Shown here piece after piece: positions 34,408 to 44,314 of a DNA stretch of 64,000 bases. The DNA lies in contig NZ_CP126093.1 in NCBI RefSeq assembly GCF_030123065.1, positions 376,001 to 440,000 of the forward strand, in the 5' to 3' direction. Position 1 is the first letter of the stretch; each line of letters starts with the position of its first letter. A program made the translations under genes and the position numbers. The stretch is from Neobacillus sp. DY30 (GTDB lineage: Bacteria > Bacillota > Bacilli > Bacillales > Cytobacillaceae). A model generated the notes under the pieces. It was given only the letters and a program-made list of their open reading frames with translations. It ran no database searches and was not told the DNA's origin.

Positions 34408-36822
34408 ATGAAAAAACTAGTGATGATAGGGAACGGGATGGCGGGAGTTAGAACAATTGAGGAAATTCTTAAACTATCACCGGCTCAATTTGAAATTACT
34501 ATTTTTGGACAAGAACCACATCCCAACTACAACCGTATAAAATTATCAAATATTCTTCAAGGTGACACAAGCTTTGAAGAAATCATAATAAATCCGCTCG
34601 ATTGGTATAAAGAAAATAATATTAAATTATACAGTGGTGAAGCCGTAACAAAGATTGATGTTGAGCAGAAGAAAGTAATATCTGATCAAGGACGCGAAGT
34701 AGAGTATGACGAGTTAATAATTGGTACAGGTTCGAACTCATTTATCCTGCCAATTCCAGGTGCGGACAAAATTGGCGTAACCGGTTTTCGGGATATAAAA
34801 GATTGTGAAATGATGATCAAATCAGCGGAAAACTATAAAAAGGCAATTGTAATCGGAGGAGGACTTCTTGGACTTGAAGCAGCGCGAGGATTACTAAACC
34901 TTGGAATGAAGGTTGATGTTGTTCATCTCATGCCAAATTTAATGGAACGCCAGTTAGATCCAATTGCCTCTGGTCTACTAAAAGCAGAGCTCGAATCCCA
35001 GGGCATGAGATTTTTGATGGAAAAGGAAACCGTCGAGATAATCGGTGATGAGCGTGTTGCCGGTCTGCGTTTTAAAGATGGGTCTTTTGCGAGAGCGGAC
35101 CTTGTTGTAATGGCAATTGGAATCAAGTCTAACACCATGGTGGCGAAAGAAAGCGGAATTTATGTAAACCGCGGTATCGTTGTCAATGATTTCATGGAAA
35201 CAAGCGCTCCAAATGTGTATGCCGTTGGTGAATGTGCCGAGCATAGAGAAATTGTTTACGGGCTGGTAGCACCACTATACGAGCAAGGAAAAGTGCTTGC
35301 TGAACGAATTTGTGGAAAATATCCGGCACCGTACGAAGGCTCGGTGACAGGCACGCAGTTAAAGGTTGCAGGAGTGGACCTTTACTCAGCTGGTGAAATA
35401 TTTGAAGATGGTACAACAAAATCAATTATGTCCTATAACGAATATGAAGGTAACTTTAAGAGGGTTTTAGTTCGTGATAACAGGATTGTTGGGATTGTAC
35501 TATATGGTGACACCAAAGATAGTACTAGATTGTTTAGAATGCTTTCGAAAAAAGAAGATATTACTGGAATCTCTATTTTTGAGTCACAGTGTTCAGCGGA
35601 AGGAGGCAGCGGTGATATTGCCTCTATGCCGAATGATGAATTGGTGTGCGGGTGTAATGGTGTCACAAAAGGAGCCATTGTTGAAGCGATTAAAACACAA
35701 GGCCTGACAACTCTTGATCAAGTTAGTCATTGTACAAATGCCGGCCGCTCTTGCGGGCGCTGTAAGCCAATGGTAAATGATATTTTAGCTTACACATTAG
35801 GTGATCAGTTTGACGCTGCCGCTGCACAGAAAACAAGTATTTGCGGATGTACAACTATCAGCCGAGAAGAGTTGATTGCTGAAATCAAAGAAAAAGGTTT
35901 AACGAGTGTAAAAGAAGTGATGAACGTCTTAGAGTGGAATAACGAGGAAGGGTGTACAAAATGCCGTCCTGCGATTAACTACTACCTAGGTATGATTCAC
36001 ATGGATGAATACGTGGATGACCGTGACTCCCGTCTAGTAAACGAGAAAATGCATGCGAATATCCAGAAGGATGGAACATACTCAGTCGTACCAAGAATGT
36101 ATGGTGGTGTCACGACTGCTGCCGACTTGAAGAAGATTGCCGAAGTGGCAGAAAAATATGAGGTTCCACTTGTAAAACTAACCGGAGGACAACGAATTGG
36201 CTTGTTTGGAGTCAAAAAAGAAGATTTACCAAGTATGTGGGAAGAGCTGGATATGCCTTCCGGCTATGCATATGGAAAAACACTTCGCACTGTAAAAACT
36301 TGTGTAGGAGCACAGTTCTGCCGCTACGGAACACAGGATTCGATGTCATTGGGAATTGAACTAGAGAAGAAATTCGAGCGACTTGATACTCCTCATAAAG
36401 TAAAAATGGGTGTGTCAGCCTGCCCAAGAAACTGTTCAGAAGCGGGAATTAAGGATATTGGCTTTGTTGGAATTGATGGAGGCTGGGAAATTTATGTGGC
36501 GGGTAACGGCGGTGTAGACCTCCGTGCAGGAGATCTTTTAGATACGGTAAAAACAGAAGCTGAAGTTATGGAAATGACCGGTGCCTACCTGCAATATTAT
36601 CGTGAAACAGCAAATTATTTGGAGCGTACTTCTAAGTGGGTAGAACGTGTTGGCTTAGAACATGTAAAAGAAGTTCTAGCTGATAAAGAAACTAGAAAAG
36701 AATTAAATGAGCGTATGGATCAAACGTTGAAGAAATACATTGAGCCTTGGAATGAGGCAATCGAAAGTGAAGAAATTAAAGATAAATACTATTCAGTACA
36801 CACTGTTAAGGCAGGAGAGTGA
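34408..36822 (+). CDS. nirB: Nitrite reductase (NADH) large subunit NirB/NasD
   Basis: This cytosolic enzyme reduces nitrite to ammonium with NADH, using FAD, Fe-S clusters and siroheme. From ATG 34408 it has 804 residues. Domains in order: FAD/NAD-binding oxidoreductase (VMIGNGMAGVRTIEEIL; VIGGGLLGLEAARG), two BFD-like Fe-S segments (VCGCNGVTKGAIV with SCGRCKP; ICGCTTISREEL with GCTKCRP), and the siroheme/4Fe-4S domain (TCVGAQFCRYGTQDS; SACPRNCSEAGIKDIG). AAGGAG lies ten bases before the start, and a longer in-frame reading starts within the FNR box and is rejected. It leads the nirB-nirD-sumT-sirC operon. Confidence 0.96.
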   Translation: MKKLVMIGNGMAGVRTIEEILKLSPAQFEITIFGQEPHPNYNRIKLSNILQGDTSFEEIIINPLDWYKENNIKLYSGEAVTKIDVEQKKVISDQGREVEYDELIIGTGSNSFILPIPGADKIGVTGFRDIKDCEMMIKSAENYKKAIVIGGGLLGLEAARGLLNLGMKVDVVHLMPNLMERQLDPIASGLLKAELESQGMRFLMEKETVEIIGDERVAGLRFKDGSFARADLVVMAIGIKSNTMVAKESGIYVNRGIVVNDFMETSAPNVYAVGECAEHREIVYGLVAPLYEQGKVLAERICGKYPAPYEGSVTGTQLKVAGVDLYSAGEIFEDGTTKSIMSYNEYEGNFKRVLVRDNRIVGIVLYGDTKDSTRLFRMLSKKEDITGISIFESQCSAEGGSGDIASMPNDELVCGCNGVTKGAIVEAIKTQGLTTLDQVSHCTNAGRSCGRCKPMVNDILAYTLGDQFDAAAAQKTSICGCTTISREELIAEIKEKGLTSVKEVMNVLEWNNEEGCTKCRPAINYYLGMIHMDEYVDDRDSRLVNEKMHANIQKDGTYSVVPRMYGGVTTAADLKKIAEVAEKYEVPLVKLTGGQRIGLFGVKKEDLPSMWEELDMPSGYAYGKTLRTVKTCVGAQFCRYGTQDSMSLGIELEKKFERLDTPHKVKMGVSACPRNCSEAGIKDIGFVGIDGGWEIYVAGNGGVDLRAGDLLDTVKTEAEVMEMTGAYLQYYRETANYLERTSKWVERVGLEHVKEVLADKETRKELNERMDQTLKKYIEPWNEAIESEEIKDKYYSVHTVKAGE

Positions 36823-36828
36823 TTATAA

Positions 36829-37149
36829 ATGATTGTAACAAAGACTCGGACTCTAGTTGCTGATTATTCTAAACTACCCGTACGCGCTGGATATGCTGTG
36901 AAAATCGATGATAAAGAAATAGCTTTATTTAAAGTAACCAATGGTAAAGTATATGGTATTGAAAATCGCAGTCCGCATCCAAAAGGCGGGGTTTTAACTG
37001 AAGGTCTGGTAAGCGGTGAATATGTTTTCTGCCCAGTCTATGATTGGAAGATTTCCTTGAGTGATGGAAAAGTACAGGCACCAGATGAAGGGCAAGTAAA
37101 AACCTATCAAGTGGAAGTCGAAGGCGATAACGTTTATATTATTAGTTAA
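36829..37149 (+). CDS. nirD: Nitrite reductase small subunit NirD/NasE
   Basis: NirD is the Rieske-fold partner of NirB. The 106-residue protein aligns along its length with the family (EIALFKVTNGKVYGIENR, GGVLTEGLVSGEYVFCPV, DWKI). The cluster-ligand positions are degenerate: the first pair reads SPH instead of CPH, and the second CPVYD instead of CPxHD. Only one Cys and one His remain, so a normal 2Fe-2S cluster is unlikely. Rieske-fold NirD proteins without a cluster are known elsewhere. The start lies 6 bp after nirB. Confidence 0.9.
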   Translation: MIVTKTRTLVADYSKLPVRAGYAVKIDDKEIALFKVTNGKVYGIENRSPHPKGGVLTEGLVSGEYVFCPVYDWKISLSDGKVQAPDEGQVKTYQVEVEGDNVYIIS

Positions 37150-37216
37150 GATTGTTTTGGGAAAAGATTGTTGTGATAAGAGCCTTATATAAAGAGTTTG
37201 GAAGGATGGCTGCAGG

Positions 37217-38653
37217 ATGAAGACAGGGAAGGTATTTTTAGTAGGAGCAGGACCGGGGGATGTTCGTTTAATCACAGTAAAAGGATTGGAAGCTATTCAA
37301 CAGGCCGAAGTCATTCTTTATGACCGGCTGGCCAATCCCAAATTGCTGGAGTATGCACCAGCGGATTGTGAGCTGATCTATTGCGGCAAATTACCTGACC
37401 GCCATATTTTACGCCAAGAGAACATCAATGATCTGTTGGTAGAGAAGGCTTTAGCGGGCAAAAGAGTCGTCCGGTTAAAAGGCGGAGATCCTGGTGTTTT
37501 TGGCAGAGTTGGTGAAGAAGCAGCTGCTCTTGCTCTATTTCAAATTCCATTTGAAATAGTACCTGGCATATCATCGGGGATTGCAGCCCCCCTTTATGCA
37601 GGAATACCCGTTACCCATCGCGAGCATGCTGAATCGTTTGCTGTCGTAACAGCGCATGACAAATCCAGCGACGGGAAGCCAATGGTTGATTGGGAAGGGC
37701 TTGTCCGTGGCGTCGATACAATAGCTTTTTACATGGGTGTTGGAAATCTGCCGTTTATTTGTGAAAATCTGATGGCTCATGGAAAACCTTCCTGCACTCC
37801 GGTTATTTTAATTCAATGGGGTACATTTGGCCGCCAAAAAACCCTTCAAGGTACTTTAAGTGATATTTCTGTAAAGGTCCAAGAGGCTAAATTTAGTAAC
37901 CCGTCGATCATACTTGTAGGAAAAGTCATTTCCCTTCGTGAAAAAATAAGCTGGTTTGAAAAAATGCCTTTATACGGCAGACAAATTTTACTAGCCCGTA
38001 CAAGTGAAGGCGCCAGCGGCTTGGCGAAGGAATTAATGAACCAGGGCGCGGATGTAATCGAATTTCCAAAATGGAAAAAGACCATTTTACCTGTGGATGC
38101 AGGGAATGTAGCAAATTACGATAAAATTTTGTTTACATCCCCTGAGAGTGTCGGCGAATTTTTTGATGCAGTCATTAAACAAGAAATCGACATCCGAAAA
38201 ATTAAGGCTGACTTCTATGGCGGCTCCAGCAAATCTATTAATGCCCTAAAAAAACGTGGATTTATGGCTGGCCTTATCGAGGACATGCCACGAGAAGGAA
38301 GCTTGCTAGTGGTCGGGGACGATCGTAAATATAAGGTTGAAAATGCAGATTTTCTAGTTACTAGTATAAAAGAGATTGACGAGCAGTTCCTGCCAATTTT
38401 TCAACGAATGCTTGAGGAGGCTTCAGTAAATACGATGGTATTTCCAAGCGGAGCATCGGTTGACGTATTTATCGAAGGCTTAAAGAAATGCGATATTGAC
38501 ATTTACCAACTGTTAAAAGATGTCCAAGTAGTGTGCATGGGGCAGCATACAAAAGCTAAGGTTGAAAGCGTTGGACTAGTATCAGATGGAATGCCTGTTT
38601 CTGCAACGAGAGAAGCGTTGGTTGAATATTTAACTCAGTGTCCGATTGTATAG
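37217..38653 (+). CDS. sumT: Uroporphyrinogen-III C-methyltransferase fused to a HemD-like domain (NasF)
   Basis: This 478-residue protein has an N-terminal SUMT domain (about 1-245) that methylates uroporphyrinogen III twice to make precorrin-2, using SAM. Its motifs are VGAGPGDVRLITVKG, LYDRLANPKLL, RLKGGDPGVFGR and PGISSGIAAPLYAGIP. The C-terminal half (about 255-478) resembles uroporphyrinogen-III synthase (LYGRQILLARTSEGASGLAK; FTSPESVGEFF; FPSGASVDVF). The same fusion occurs in Bacillus NasF. It supplies precursor for the siroheme of NirB. Whether the HemD-like half is active is not shown. Confidence 0.93.
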   Translation: MKTGKVFLVGAGPGDVRLITVKGLEAIQQAEVILYDRLANPKLLEYAPADCELIYCGKLPDRHILRQENINDLLVEKALAGKRVVRLKGGDPGVFGRVGEEAAALALFQIPFEIVPGISSGIAAPLYAGIPVTHREHAESFAVVTAHDKSSDGKPMVDWEGLVRGVDTIAFYMGVGNLPFICENLMAHGKPSCTPVILIQWGTFGRQKTLQGTLSDISVKVQEAKFSNPSIILVGKVISLREKISWFEKMPLYGRQILLARTSEGASGLAKELMNQGADVIEFPKWKKTILPVDAGNVANYDKILFTSPESVGEFFDAVIKQEIDIRKIKADFYGGSSKSINALKKRGFMAGLIEDMPREGSLLVVGDDRKYKVENADFLVTSIKEIDEQFLPIFQRMLEEASVNTMVFPSGASVDVFIEGLKKCDIDIYQLLKDVQVVCMGQHTKAKVESVGLVSDGMPVSATREALVEYLTQCPIV

Positions 38654-38671
38654 GAAAGGCAGGGTTTATGC

Positions 38672-39298
38672 TTGGTTTCGAATTATCCAATTATGTTAAA
38701 GCTTGAGGGTAAGAAAGTAGTCGTTGTAGGCGGCGGTAAGGTGGCAGAACGGAAAGTTACCGGACTGATTGGTACAGGCTCTCTTATCACTGTGATTAGT
38801 CCTAATGCTACAGATGAACTTAAAGGGTTAGCTGGCAGTGGAAGGATAGAGTGGCTGGAAAAATCCTTTGCAAAAGAAGACATTGATGGTGCGTTTTTAA
38901 TTTTTGCCGCAACGAACGATAGTAAGTTAAATCAATTGATAAAAAACGCAGTAAGTGACCAGCAGCTTGTTACGATTGCAGATGACCCAGAAGGATCGGA
39001 TTTTCATGTTCCCGCACATATTCAGCGGGGACGATTGAGCATTGCGGTATCAACAGGCGGAGCCAGTCCAACATTGGCGAGGAAATTAAGGGAACAGCTG
39101 GAACAGCAATTTGTTCAGGAATTTGAAGATTATTTAGAATTCTTATTTTCAGCCAGGCAGCGAGTCTTGAAAGAAGTGAAAGAAGCCTCAAGGAAACGAA
39201 AAATATTATCCGCAATTGCCAGTGAAGAGTTTTTAAACAGCCAAAATCGTGAAGCTGACTTTTTACGGCTATTGCAAAACACAAGAAATGACGTGTGA
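38672..39298 (+). CDS. sirC: Precorrin-2 dehydrogenase / sirohydrochlorin ferrochelatase-like SirC
   Basis: This 208-residue protein oxidises precorrin-2 to sirohydrochlorin with NAD, and in some homologues also inserts iron. The N-terminal Rossmann motif is KVVVVGGGKVAERKV, followed by FAATNDSKLN, FHVPAHIQRGRLSIAVSTGG and ASPTLARKLREQLE. The start is TTG at 38672 with AGGCAGGG upstream; the next in-frame ATG would cut into the first strand. It follows sumT by 18 bp. No separate ferrochelatase gene (sirB) is seen in the window. Confidence 0.9.
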   Translation: MVSNYPIMLKLEGKKVVVVGGGKVAERKVTGLIGTGSLITVISPNATDELKGLAGSGRIEWLEKSFAKEDIDGAFLIFAATNDSKLNQLIKNAVSDQQLVTIADDPEGSDFHVPAHIQRGRLSIAVSTGGASPTLARKLREQLEQQFVQEFEDYLEFLFSARQRVLKEVKEASRKRKILSAIASEEFLNSQNREADFLRLLQNTRNDV

Positions 39299-39323
39299 AA
39301 ATGAATCACACGTCATTTCTTAT
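39287..39323. terminator. Bidirectional terminator after sirC
   Basis: AATGACGTGTGA and TCACACGTCATT form a 12-bp perfect stem around AAATGAA, overlapping the sirC stop codon and followed by TCTTAT. The A-rich other side lets it also serve the minus-strand small gene. Confidence 0.82.
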
Positions 39324-39496
39324 AAATTTATCACATCGTTATCGTATTCTTTTAATTGTTCTTGTAGATTTGAAATATAATTCATCATCGCTATTCTCAC
39401 GATTGAAGGGTAATATCGATTATTAAGTTCATGTTCACATTCCTCTAAATCCATTTTTTTCACTGCAATAATTTTGTTTAATTCATCAACGCTCAT
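39320..39496 (-). CDS. Small hypothetical protein (58 aa)
   Basis: The ORF encodes 58 residues starting MSVDELNKIIAVKKMDLEE, with one Cys and an amphipathic helical C-terminus (YISNLQEQLKEYDND). GGGGAG lies about ten bases before the ATG. It resembles small Spo0E-like proteins only in size and helical character; the SxxxD motif of that family is not seen, so no function is assigned. It is convergent with sirC and uses the shared terminator. The stretch 39497-39660 between it and the next gene shows nothing recognisable. Confidence 0.58.
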   Translation of the reverse strand: MSVDELNKIIAVKKMDLEECEHELNNRYYPSIVRIAMMNYISNLQEQLKEYDNDVINL

Positions 39497-39678
39497 TTAT
39501 AAACACTCCCCATATTAAGCTTGCCTTCCCAAATCCAACCATAACAAGTATCACACTCTCCTAATCTATTTCTATAGCTTCAGCATGGACAATTTTTTAC
39601 TAGTTTATACATCCTTTAACTTGTATAAAAAGTTCATGAAATGGCAAAAAAGATAGAAAAAAGCTGCGAGGGTGGATT

Positions 39679-40728
39679 ATGAACGAAAAAATTAGCCATA
39701 GTTATCAAATCCTAGATCAGTTACGTTTACCGCATGGTTTGTATTTAGCGTCTTCTTCCCAGGACTATAAATATGTTTGGTTACGAGATTCTTTTTATAT
39801 GTCACTGCCTTATTTGAAGCAAAACAATCAAATTTATGAAATGACCTATCATCGGATTCTGGACTTATTTAGAGAGTACGAATGGAAGTTGGATATTCAT
39901 ACGGTACAAAGACCGAGAGAGCAATGGGAATACATCCATTCGAGGTACTCTGCTTCCGAAGTAAGGGAAATCGATACCCCATGGGGACATGCTCAGCATG
40001 ACGCGATTGGTGCGATTCTATGGGGAATAGGAGTGGGGCAGCAGCATGGGAAAAATATGATTAGAGATGCAAAGGATCATGAGATTGTTCAAAAGCTGGT
40101 TGGCTATTTAGGTTGTGTTCAATACTGGGAGGACGAGGATAATGGAATGTGGGAGGAGTGGAGAGAGGTCCATTCAAGCTCAGTCGGTGCCTGTGTGGCT
40201 GGCCTTCAAGCAGTCAGAGATATCGTATTTGTACCCGGAGAATGGATTGCCAACGGGTATCAAACGCTATCGCGTCTCTACCCACATGAAAGTAACCAGC
40301 GCCCATTTGATTTAGCTCAGTTGAGTTTAATCTTTCCCTACCGGGTTTTGCAAGGGGAAGAAGCGAAAGTAGTTGTCGGCCAAATTGAAACGCACCTTTT
40401 ACGGGATCGAGGGGTAATCCGCTACAAGGGAGATTCCTATTATTCAACCATTGAACATATGGGAAGGCATCACGATTTATCTTTTTATTATGGTACGGAA
40501 GCAGAGTGGACATTTGGATTACCTTGGCTTGCACTATGCCATTTAGAATTAGGTAATCTCGGTAAAGCTAAACACTACATAATACAAACCGAGAACGTTA
40601 TGCTGCAGGATGGCAGCTTGCCAGAATTGTATTTTGCTCAATCTGAGAATTATAATGCTAATACCCCTTTAGGATGGGGAAGCGCTATGTATATCTTAGC
40701 TAAAGAGCGGTATGAAGGAATAATGTAA
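39679..40728 (+). CDS. Glycoside hydrolase family 15-like protein
   Basis: This 349-residue protein resembles the alpha/alpha-barrel proteins of the GH15 and phosphorylase-kinase family. Supporting segments are [19 protein letters not shown] at about 20-38 (the WLRD motif), the acidic [19 protein letters not shown], and the C-terminal [22 protein letters not shown]. No signal peptide is present, so it is probably cytosolic and acts on oligosaccharides or is non-catalytic. The likely catalytic acids are in the MWEEW and LPELY segments, by comparison with glucoamylases. It stands alone with a GAGGGTGG ribosome-binding site and its own terminator. Confidence 0.8.
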   Translation: MNEKISHSYQILDQLRLPHGLYLASSSQDYKYVWLRDSFYMSLPYLKQNNQIYEMTYHRILDLFREYEWKLDIHTVQRPREQWEYIHSRYSASEVREIDTPWGHAQHDAIGAILWGIGVGQQHGKNMIRDAKDHEIVQKLVGYLGCVQYWEDEDNGMWEEWREVHSSSVGACVAGLQAVRDIVFVPGEWIANGYQTLSRLYPHESNQRPFDLAQLSLIFPYRVLQGEEAKVVVGQIETHLLRDRGVIRYKGDSYYSTIEHMGRHHDLSFYYGTEAEWTFGLPWLALCHLELGNLGKAKHYIIQTENVMLQDGSLPELYFAQSENYNANTPLGWGSAMYILAKERYEGIM

Positions 40729-40734
40729 TAAGAT

Positions 40735-40769
40735 GGGGCTGTTGATATACTCAACAGTCTCTTTTTTTA
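40735..40769 (+). terminator. Terminator after the GH15-like gene
   Basis: GGCTGTTGA and TCAACAGTC form a stem around TATAC, followed by TCTTTTTTT. Confidence 0.8.
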
Positions 40770-40849
40770 TAAAAATAGGCCTTATGTATTATTTTACCTA
40801 TTTTTATAAAATTTTCAGAAAACTAGTTCCATTTTTAAATTTTGTGTTA

Positions 40850-40881
40850 TATAATACAACACATGGTAATACACTGTATTA
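40850..40881 (+). promoter_or_regulatory. aceB promoter with palindromic operator candidate
   Basis: TATAAT at 40850-40855 is a perfect -10; TTCCAT 17 bp upstream is a weak -35. Just downstream, TAATACA-C-TGTATTA (40867-40881) is a 15-bp perfect palindrome covering the expected start point, a typical repressor position. A related half-site (TGTATTATA, minus strand) overlaps the -10. Confidence 0.55.
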
Positions 40882-40903
40882 TAACAAAGAGGTGAACGAG
40901 TCC

Positions 40904-42496
40904 ATGTCGACGCAAACAACAGGTATAGAAGTAGTAGGAGCCCTCAAAGCGCACTACAATGAGGTTTTAACACTCGAAGCGCTGAACTTTATTGAGGAGC
41001 TGGAACAAAAATTCGGTGCAAGGCGAATGGAACTGTTACAGTACAGGGGAAAACGCCAAGAGGAAATCAATAACGGTAATTTCCCTGATTTCCTTCCAGA
41101 AACCAAACAAATTCGTAATGGTAATTGGACAATTGCACCATTACCGAAAGACCTTCAGGATCGCCGGGTAGAGATTACCGGACCCACAGACAGAAAGATG
41201 GTCATCAATGCTCTAAATTCTGGTGCAAAAGTATTTATGGCAGATTGTGAAGATGCAACTTCTCCAACCTGGGAGAACATCGTCGAAGGACAAATCAACT
41301 TAAGAGATGCAGTAAATCGGACGATTTCCTATGAAAATCAAAACGGAAAAAGATATGTGCTGAATGAGGAAACAGCTGTCCTGTTTGTTAGACCGCGCGG
41401 ACTTCATTTAGAAGAGAAACATGTGCTGCTTAATGGCAAGCCTATTTCTGCGAGCTTTTTTGATTTTGGAATGTACTTTTTCCACAATGTTAAACATTTG
41501 TTAGCCAGACGAACAGGTCCATATTTTTACCTGCCAAAGCTAGAAAGCCATATAGAAGCAAGGCTGTGGAATGATGTTTTTATTTTTTCGCAAAACAGGC
41601 TTGGAATTTCTCAAGGAACCATTAAAGCGACTGTCTTAATTGAAACCATAATGGCGGCATTTGAAATGAATGAAATCCTATTTGAATTAAAGGAACATTC
41701 AGCGGGCTTGAACTGCGGCAGATGGGATTATATTTTTAGTTATTTAAAAAAGCTTCGTAAACATGAAAATATTATTCTGCCAGATCGATCCCAGGTAACC
41801 ATGACTGTGCCGTTTATGCGTTCTTATTCATTGCTTACCATTCAAACCTGTCACCGCCGGAAGGCACCGGCGATTGGAGGGATGGCAGCACAAATACCCA
41901 TCCGAGATAATCCACAGGCAAACGAGGAAGCATTTGCAAAGGTTCGTGCTGACAAAGAGCGAGAAGCAAGGGATGGTCATGATGGTACATGGGTAGCACA
42001 CCCTGGTTTAGTACCAGTAGCGCTTGAAGTATTTGATCGAGAAATGCCGGTAGCTAACCAGATTCATACAACCAAACAACAAAAGATTACGATAACAGCC
42101 AGTGATCTCCTTGAATCACCCGTGGGTACGATTACTGAAGAAGGTGTCCGCGTTAATATCAATGTTGGAATTCAATATATTGCTTCCTGGTTATCCGGAA
42201 GAGGAGCTGCACCGATCCACAACTTAATGGAGGACGCAGCAACGGCTGAAATCTCAAGAGCTCAGTTATGGCAGTGGATCCGCCAACCGAGAGGTATACT
42301 TGCGGACGGTAGAAAAGTAACCACAGCTATGTATGAGCAGTATAAGGTTGAGGAATTAGAAAAAATTAAGGTTGAGATTGGCTTGTCTGCCTATGAGAAT
42401 GGGCGTTTGGATGAAGCGGTTAAGCTATTTGACAGTTTAATCCTAAACGATGAATTTGTAGAGTTTTTAACCTTACCTGGAAATAAGCTTTTATAA
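40904..42496 (+). CDS. aceB: Malate synthase A
   Basis: AceB condenses glyoxylate with acetyl-CoA to malate, the second step of the glyoxylate bypass used on acetate or fatty acids. From ATG 40904 it has 530 residues. The family signature [15 protein letters not shown] is at about 218-232, and [27 protein letters not shown] and the C-terminal catalytic region [18 protein letters not shown] are intact. GAGGTGAA precedes the start; a longer reading upstream spans the promoter and is rejected. It is followed after 33 bp by aceA. Confidence 0.95.
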   Translation: MSTQTTGIEVVGALKAHYNEVLTLEALNFIEELEQKFGARRMELLQYRGKRQEEINNGNFPDFLPETKQIRNGNWTIAPLPKDLQDRRVEITGPTDRKMVINALNSGAKVFMADCEDATSPTWENIVEGQINLRDAVNRTISYENQNGKRYVLNEETAVLFVRPRGLHLEEKHVLLNGKPISASFFDFGMYFFHNVKHLLARRTGPYFYLPKLESHIEARLWNDVFIFSQNRLGISQGTIKATVLIETIMAAFEMNEILFELKEHSAGLNCGRWDYIFSYLKKLRKHENIILPDRSQVTMTVPFMRSYSLLTIQTCHRRKAPAIGGMAAQIPIRDNPQANEEAFAKVRADKEREARDGHDGTWVAHPGLVPVALEVFDREMPVANQIHTTKQQKITITASDLLESPVGTITEEGVRVNINVGIQYIASWLSGRGAAPIHNLMEDAATAEISRAQLWQWIRQPRGILADGRKVTTAMYEQYKVEELEKIKVEIGLSAYENGRLDEAVKLFDSLILNDEFVEFLTLPGNKLL

Positions 42497-42529
42497 AAAA
42501 TTTTAATAGATTAATAGGAGGAATTTAGA

Positions 42530-43807
42530 ATGACAAATTCAAGAGCGAAGGCATTACAAGAAAGCTGGGAAATGGATAAGCGCTGGAATGGGATTACTAG
42601 ACCATATAGTGCTGAGGATGTTATTAAACTTCGTGGTTCACTAGATATTGAGCATACATTGGCTAAACGTGGTGCAGAAAAACTGTGGAAGCAATTGAAT
42701 GAAGAAGATTATATTAATGCTTTAGGAGCACTAACAGGAAATCAAGCTGTTCAACAGGTTAAGGCTGGACTAAAGGCCATTTATCTTAGCGGCTGGCAAG
42801 TCGCAGCCGATGCGAACCTCTCTGGACATATGTATCCGGATCAAAGTTTATATCCTGCCAACAGTGTACCGAGTGTAGTAAAACGCATTAATCAAGCACT
42901 TCAGCGTGCAGACCAAATCACTCATTCAGAGGGTGATAATTCTATCGACTGGTTTGTGCCGATTGTAGCGGATGCAGAAGCAGGCTTTGGCGGACAGTTA
43001 AACTGTTTTGAACTGATGAAAGGAATGATTGAAGCCGGAGCAGCAGGTGTTCATTTTGAAGATCAGCTTTCCTCTGAGAAAAAGTGTGGTCATTTAGGAG
43101 GAAAAGTCTTATTGCCGACACAAACGGCAGTTCGTAACTTAATTGCTGCTCGCTTAGCGGCCGATGTTATGGGGGTTCCAACTGTATTGGTTGCGCGGAC
43201 AGATGCAAATGCTGCTGATTTAATTACAAGTGATATCGATATGAATGACGCGCCGTTCATTACAGGTGAGCGGACAGGGGAAGGTTTCTTCCGGACTAAA
43301 GCAGGGCTTGACCAGGCGATTGCCCGCGGCTTAGCTTATGCACCATACGCAGATCTGATTTGGTGTGAAACATCCGAGCCAAACATTGAAGAAGCTAGAC
43401 GCTTTGCAGAAGCAATTCATGAAAAATTCCCTGGCAAACTGCTTGCGTACAACTGCTCGCCATCCTTCAATTGGAAAAAGAAACTAGATCAAGATACAAT
43501 TGCAAAATTCCAGCAAGAGCTTGGAAAAATGGGCTACAAGTTCCAATTCGTTACACTTGCCGGCTTCCACGCCTTGAACCACAGCATGTTTGAACTGGCT
43601 CGCGGCTACAAAGAGCGCGGTATGGCGGCATATTCCGAATTGCAGCAAGCTGAGTTCGACAGCGAGCAGTACGGCTACACAGCAACAAGACACCAGCGCG
43701 AAGTAGGAACAGGCTACTTTGACCAAGTTTCCATGGTAATTACAGGAGGAACCTCCTCTACAACTGCTCTAAAAGGGTCAACTGAGGAAGAGCAGTTTAC
43801 AAAATGA
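42530..43807 (+). CDS. aceA: Isocitrate lyase
   Basis: AceA splits isocitrate to succinate and glyoxylate. The 425-residue protein carries the catalytic [14 protein letters not shown] at about 184-197 and the substrate-binding segments DADLNLSGH-like [24 protein letters not shown] and [23 protein letters not shown] precedes the ATG. It shares the operon and probably the promoter of aceB, and a terminator follows at 43821. Confidence 0.96.
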   Translation: MTNSRAKALQESWEMDKRWNGITRPYSAEDVIKLRGSLDIEHTLAKRGAEKLWKQLNEEDYINALGALTGNQAVQQVKAGLKAIYLSGWQVAADANLSGHMYPDQSLYPANSVPSVVKRINQALQRADQITHSEGDNSIDWFVPIVADAEAGFGGQLNCFELMKGMIEAGAAGVHFEDQLSSEKKCGHLGGKVLLPTQTAVRNLIAARLAADVMGVPTVLVARTDANAADLITSDIDMNDAPFITGERTGEGFFRTKAGLDQAIARGLAYAPYADLIWCETSEPNIEEARRFAEAIHEKFPGKLLAYNCSPSFNWKKKLDQDTIAKFQQELGKMGYKFQFVTLAGFHALNHSMFELARGYKERGMAAYSELQQAEFDSEQYGYTATRHQREVGTGYFDQVSMVITGGTSSTTALKGSTEEEQFTK

Positions 43808-43820
43808 TTTTTGGTGGTAT

Positions 43821-43853
43821 GAACCCCTTCTCCGATTGGAGTGGGGGTTTTTT
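43821..43853 (+). terminator. Terminator after aceA
   Basis: ACCCCTTCTCC and GGAGTGGGGGT pair around GATT, followed by six T residues. Confidence 0.82.
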
Positions 43854-43872
43854 GCTGGAGGAGAAGGAGTTA

Positions 43873-44220
43873 GTTGCGGATGGCGGGAGATTAGTTGCGG
43901 ATAGCGGGGGATTAGTTGCGGATGTCGGAAAATACTGGCGGATAACGAGAAACACTGGCGGATGACCGAGGAACACTGGCGGATGGCGAGAAACACTGGC
44001 GGATGGCGAGAAATACTGGCGCATGGCGAGAAATACTGGCGGATAACGAGAAACACTGGCGGATGGCGAGAAATACTGGCGCATGGCGAGAAATACTGGC
44101 GGATAGCGAGAAACACTGGCGCATGGCGAGAAATACTGGCGGATGACCGAGGAACACTGGCGGATGACCGAGGAACACTGGCGCATGGCGGAAAACACTG
44201 GTGGATAACAAAAAAACTCA
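43873..44220. repeat. Tandem repeat array, about 17 units of 20-21 nt
   Basis: The unit is GGCGGATGGCGAGAAACACT and variants of 20 nt (21 nt where GATGACCGAGG occurs). The first three units begin GTTGCGGAT. The blocks at 43981-44040 and 44041-44100 are near copies, which gives a 60-nt higher-order repeat. Because 20 is not a multiple of 3, all frames can stay open, and ORFs over 100 codons read on either strand are repeat translations. No conserved spacers exist, so it is not a CRISPR array. Confidence 0.92.
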
Positions 44221-44314
44221 AATAATCCATACACCAAACACCCCCTTTTGGAAACGAACACTTTTTAGGGTATTATCATACATAATAATAGCCCTTTTAA
44301 TGGAGTTGATCTAG

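Noticed and set aside
43778-44261. Minus-strand ORFs of 99-154 codons with repeated RHAPVFLAIRQ-like segments, and a plus-strand 87-codon ORF
   Set aside because: They are translations of the 20-21-nt tandem repeat in different frames; no ribosome-binding site and all frames are similar in kind.
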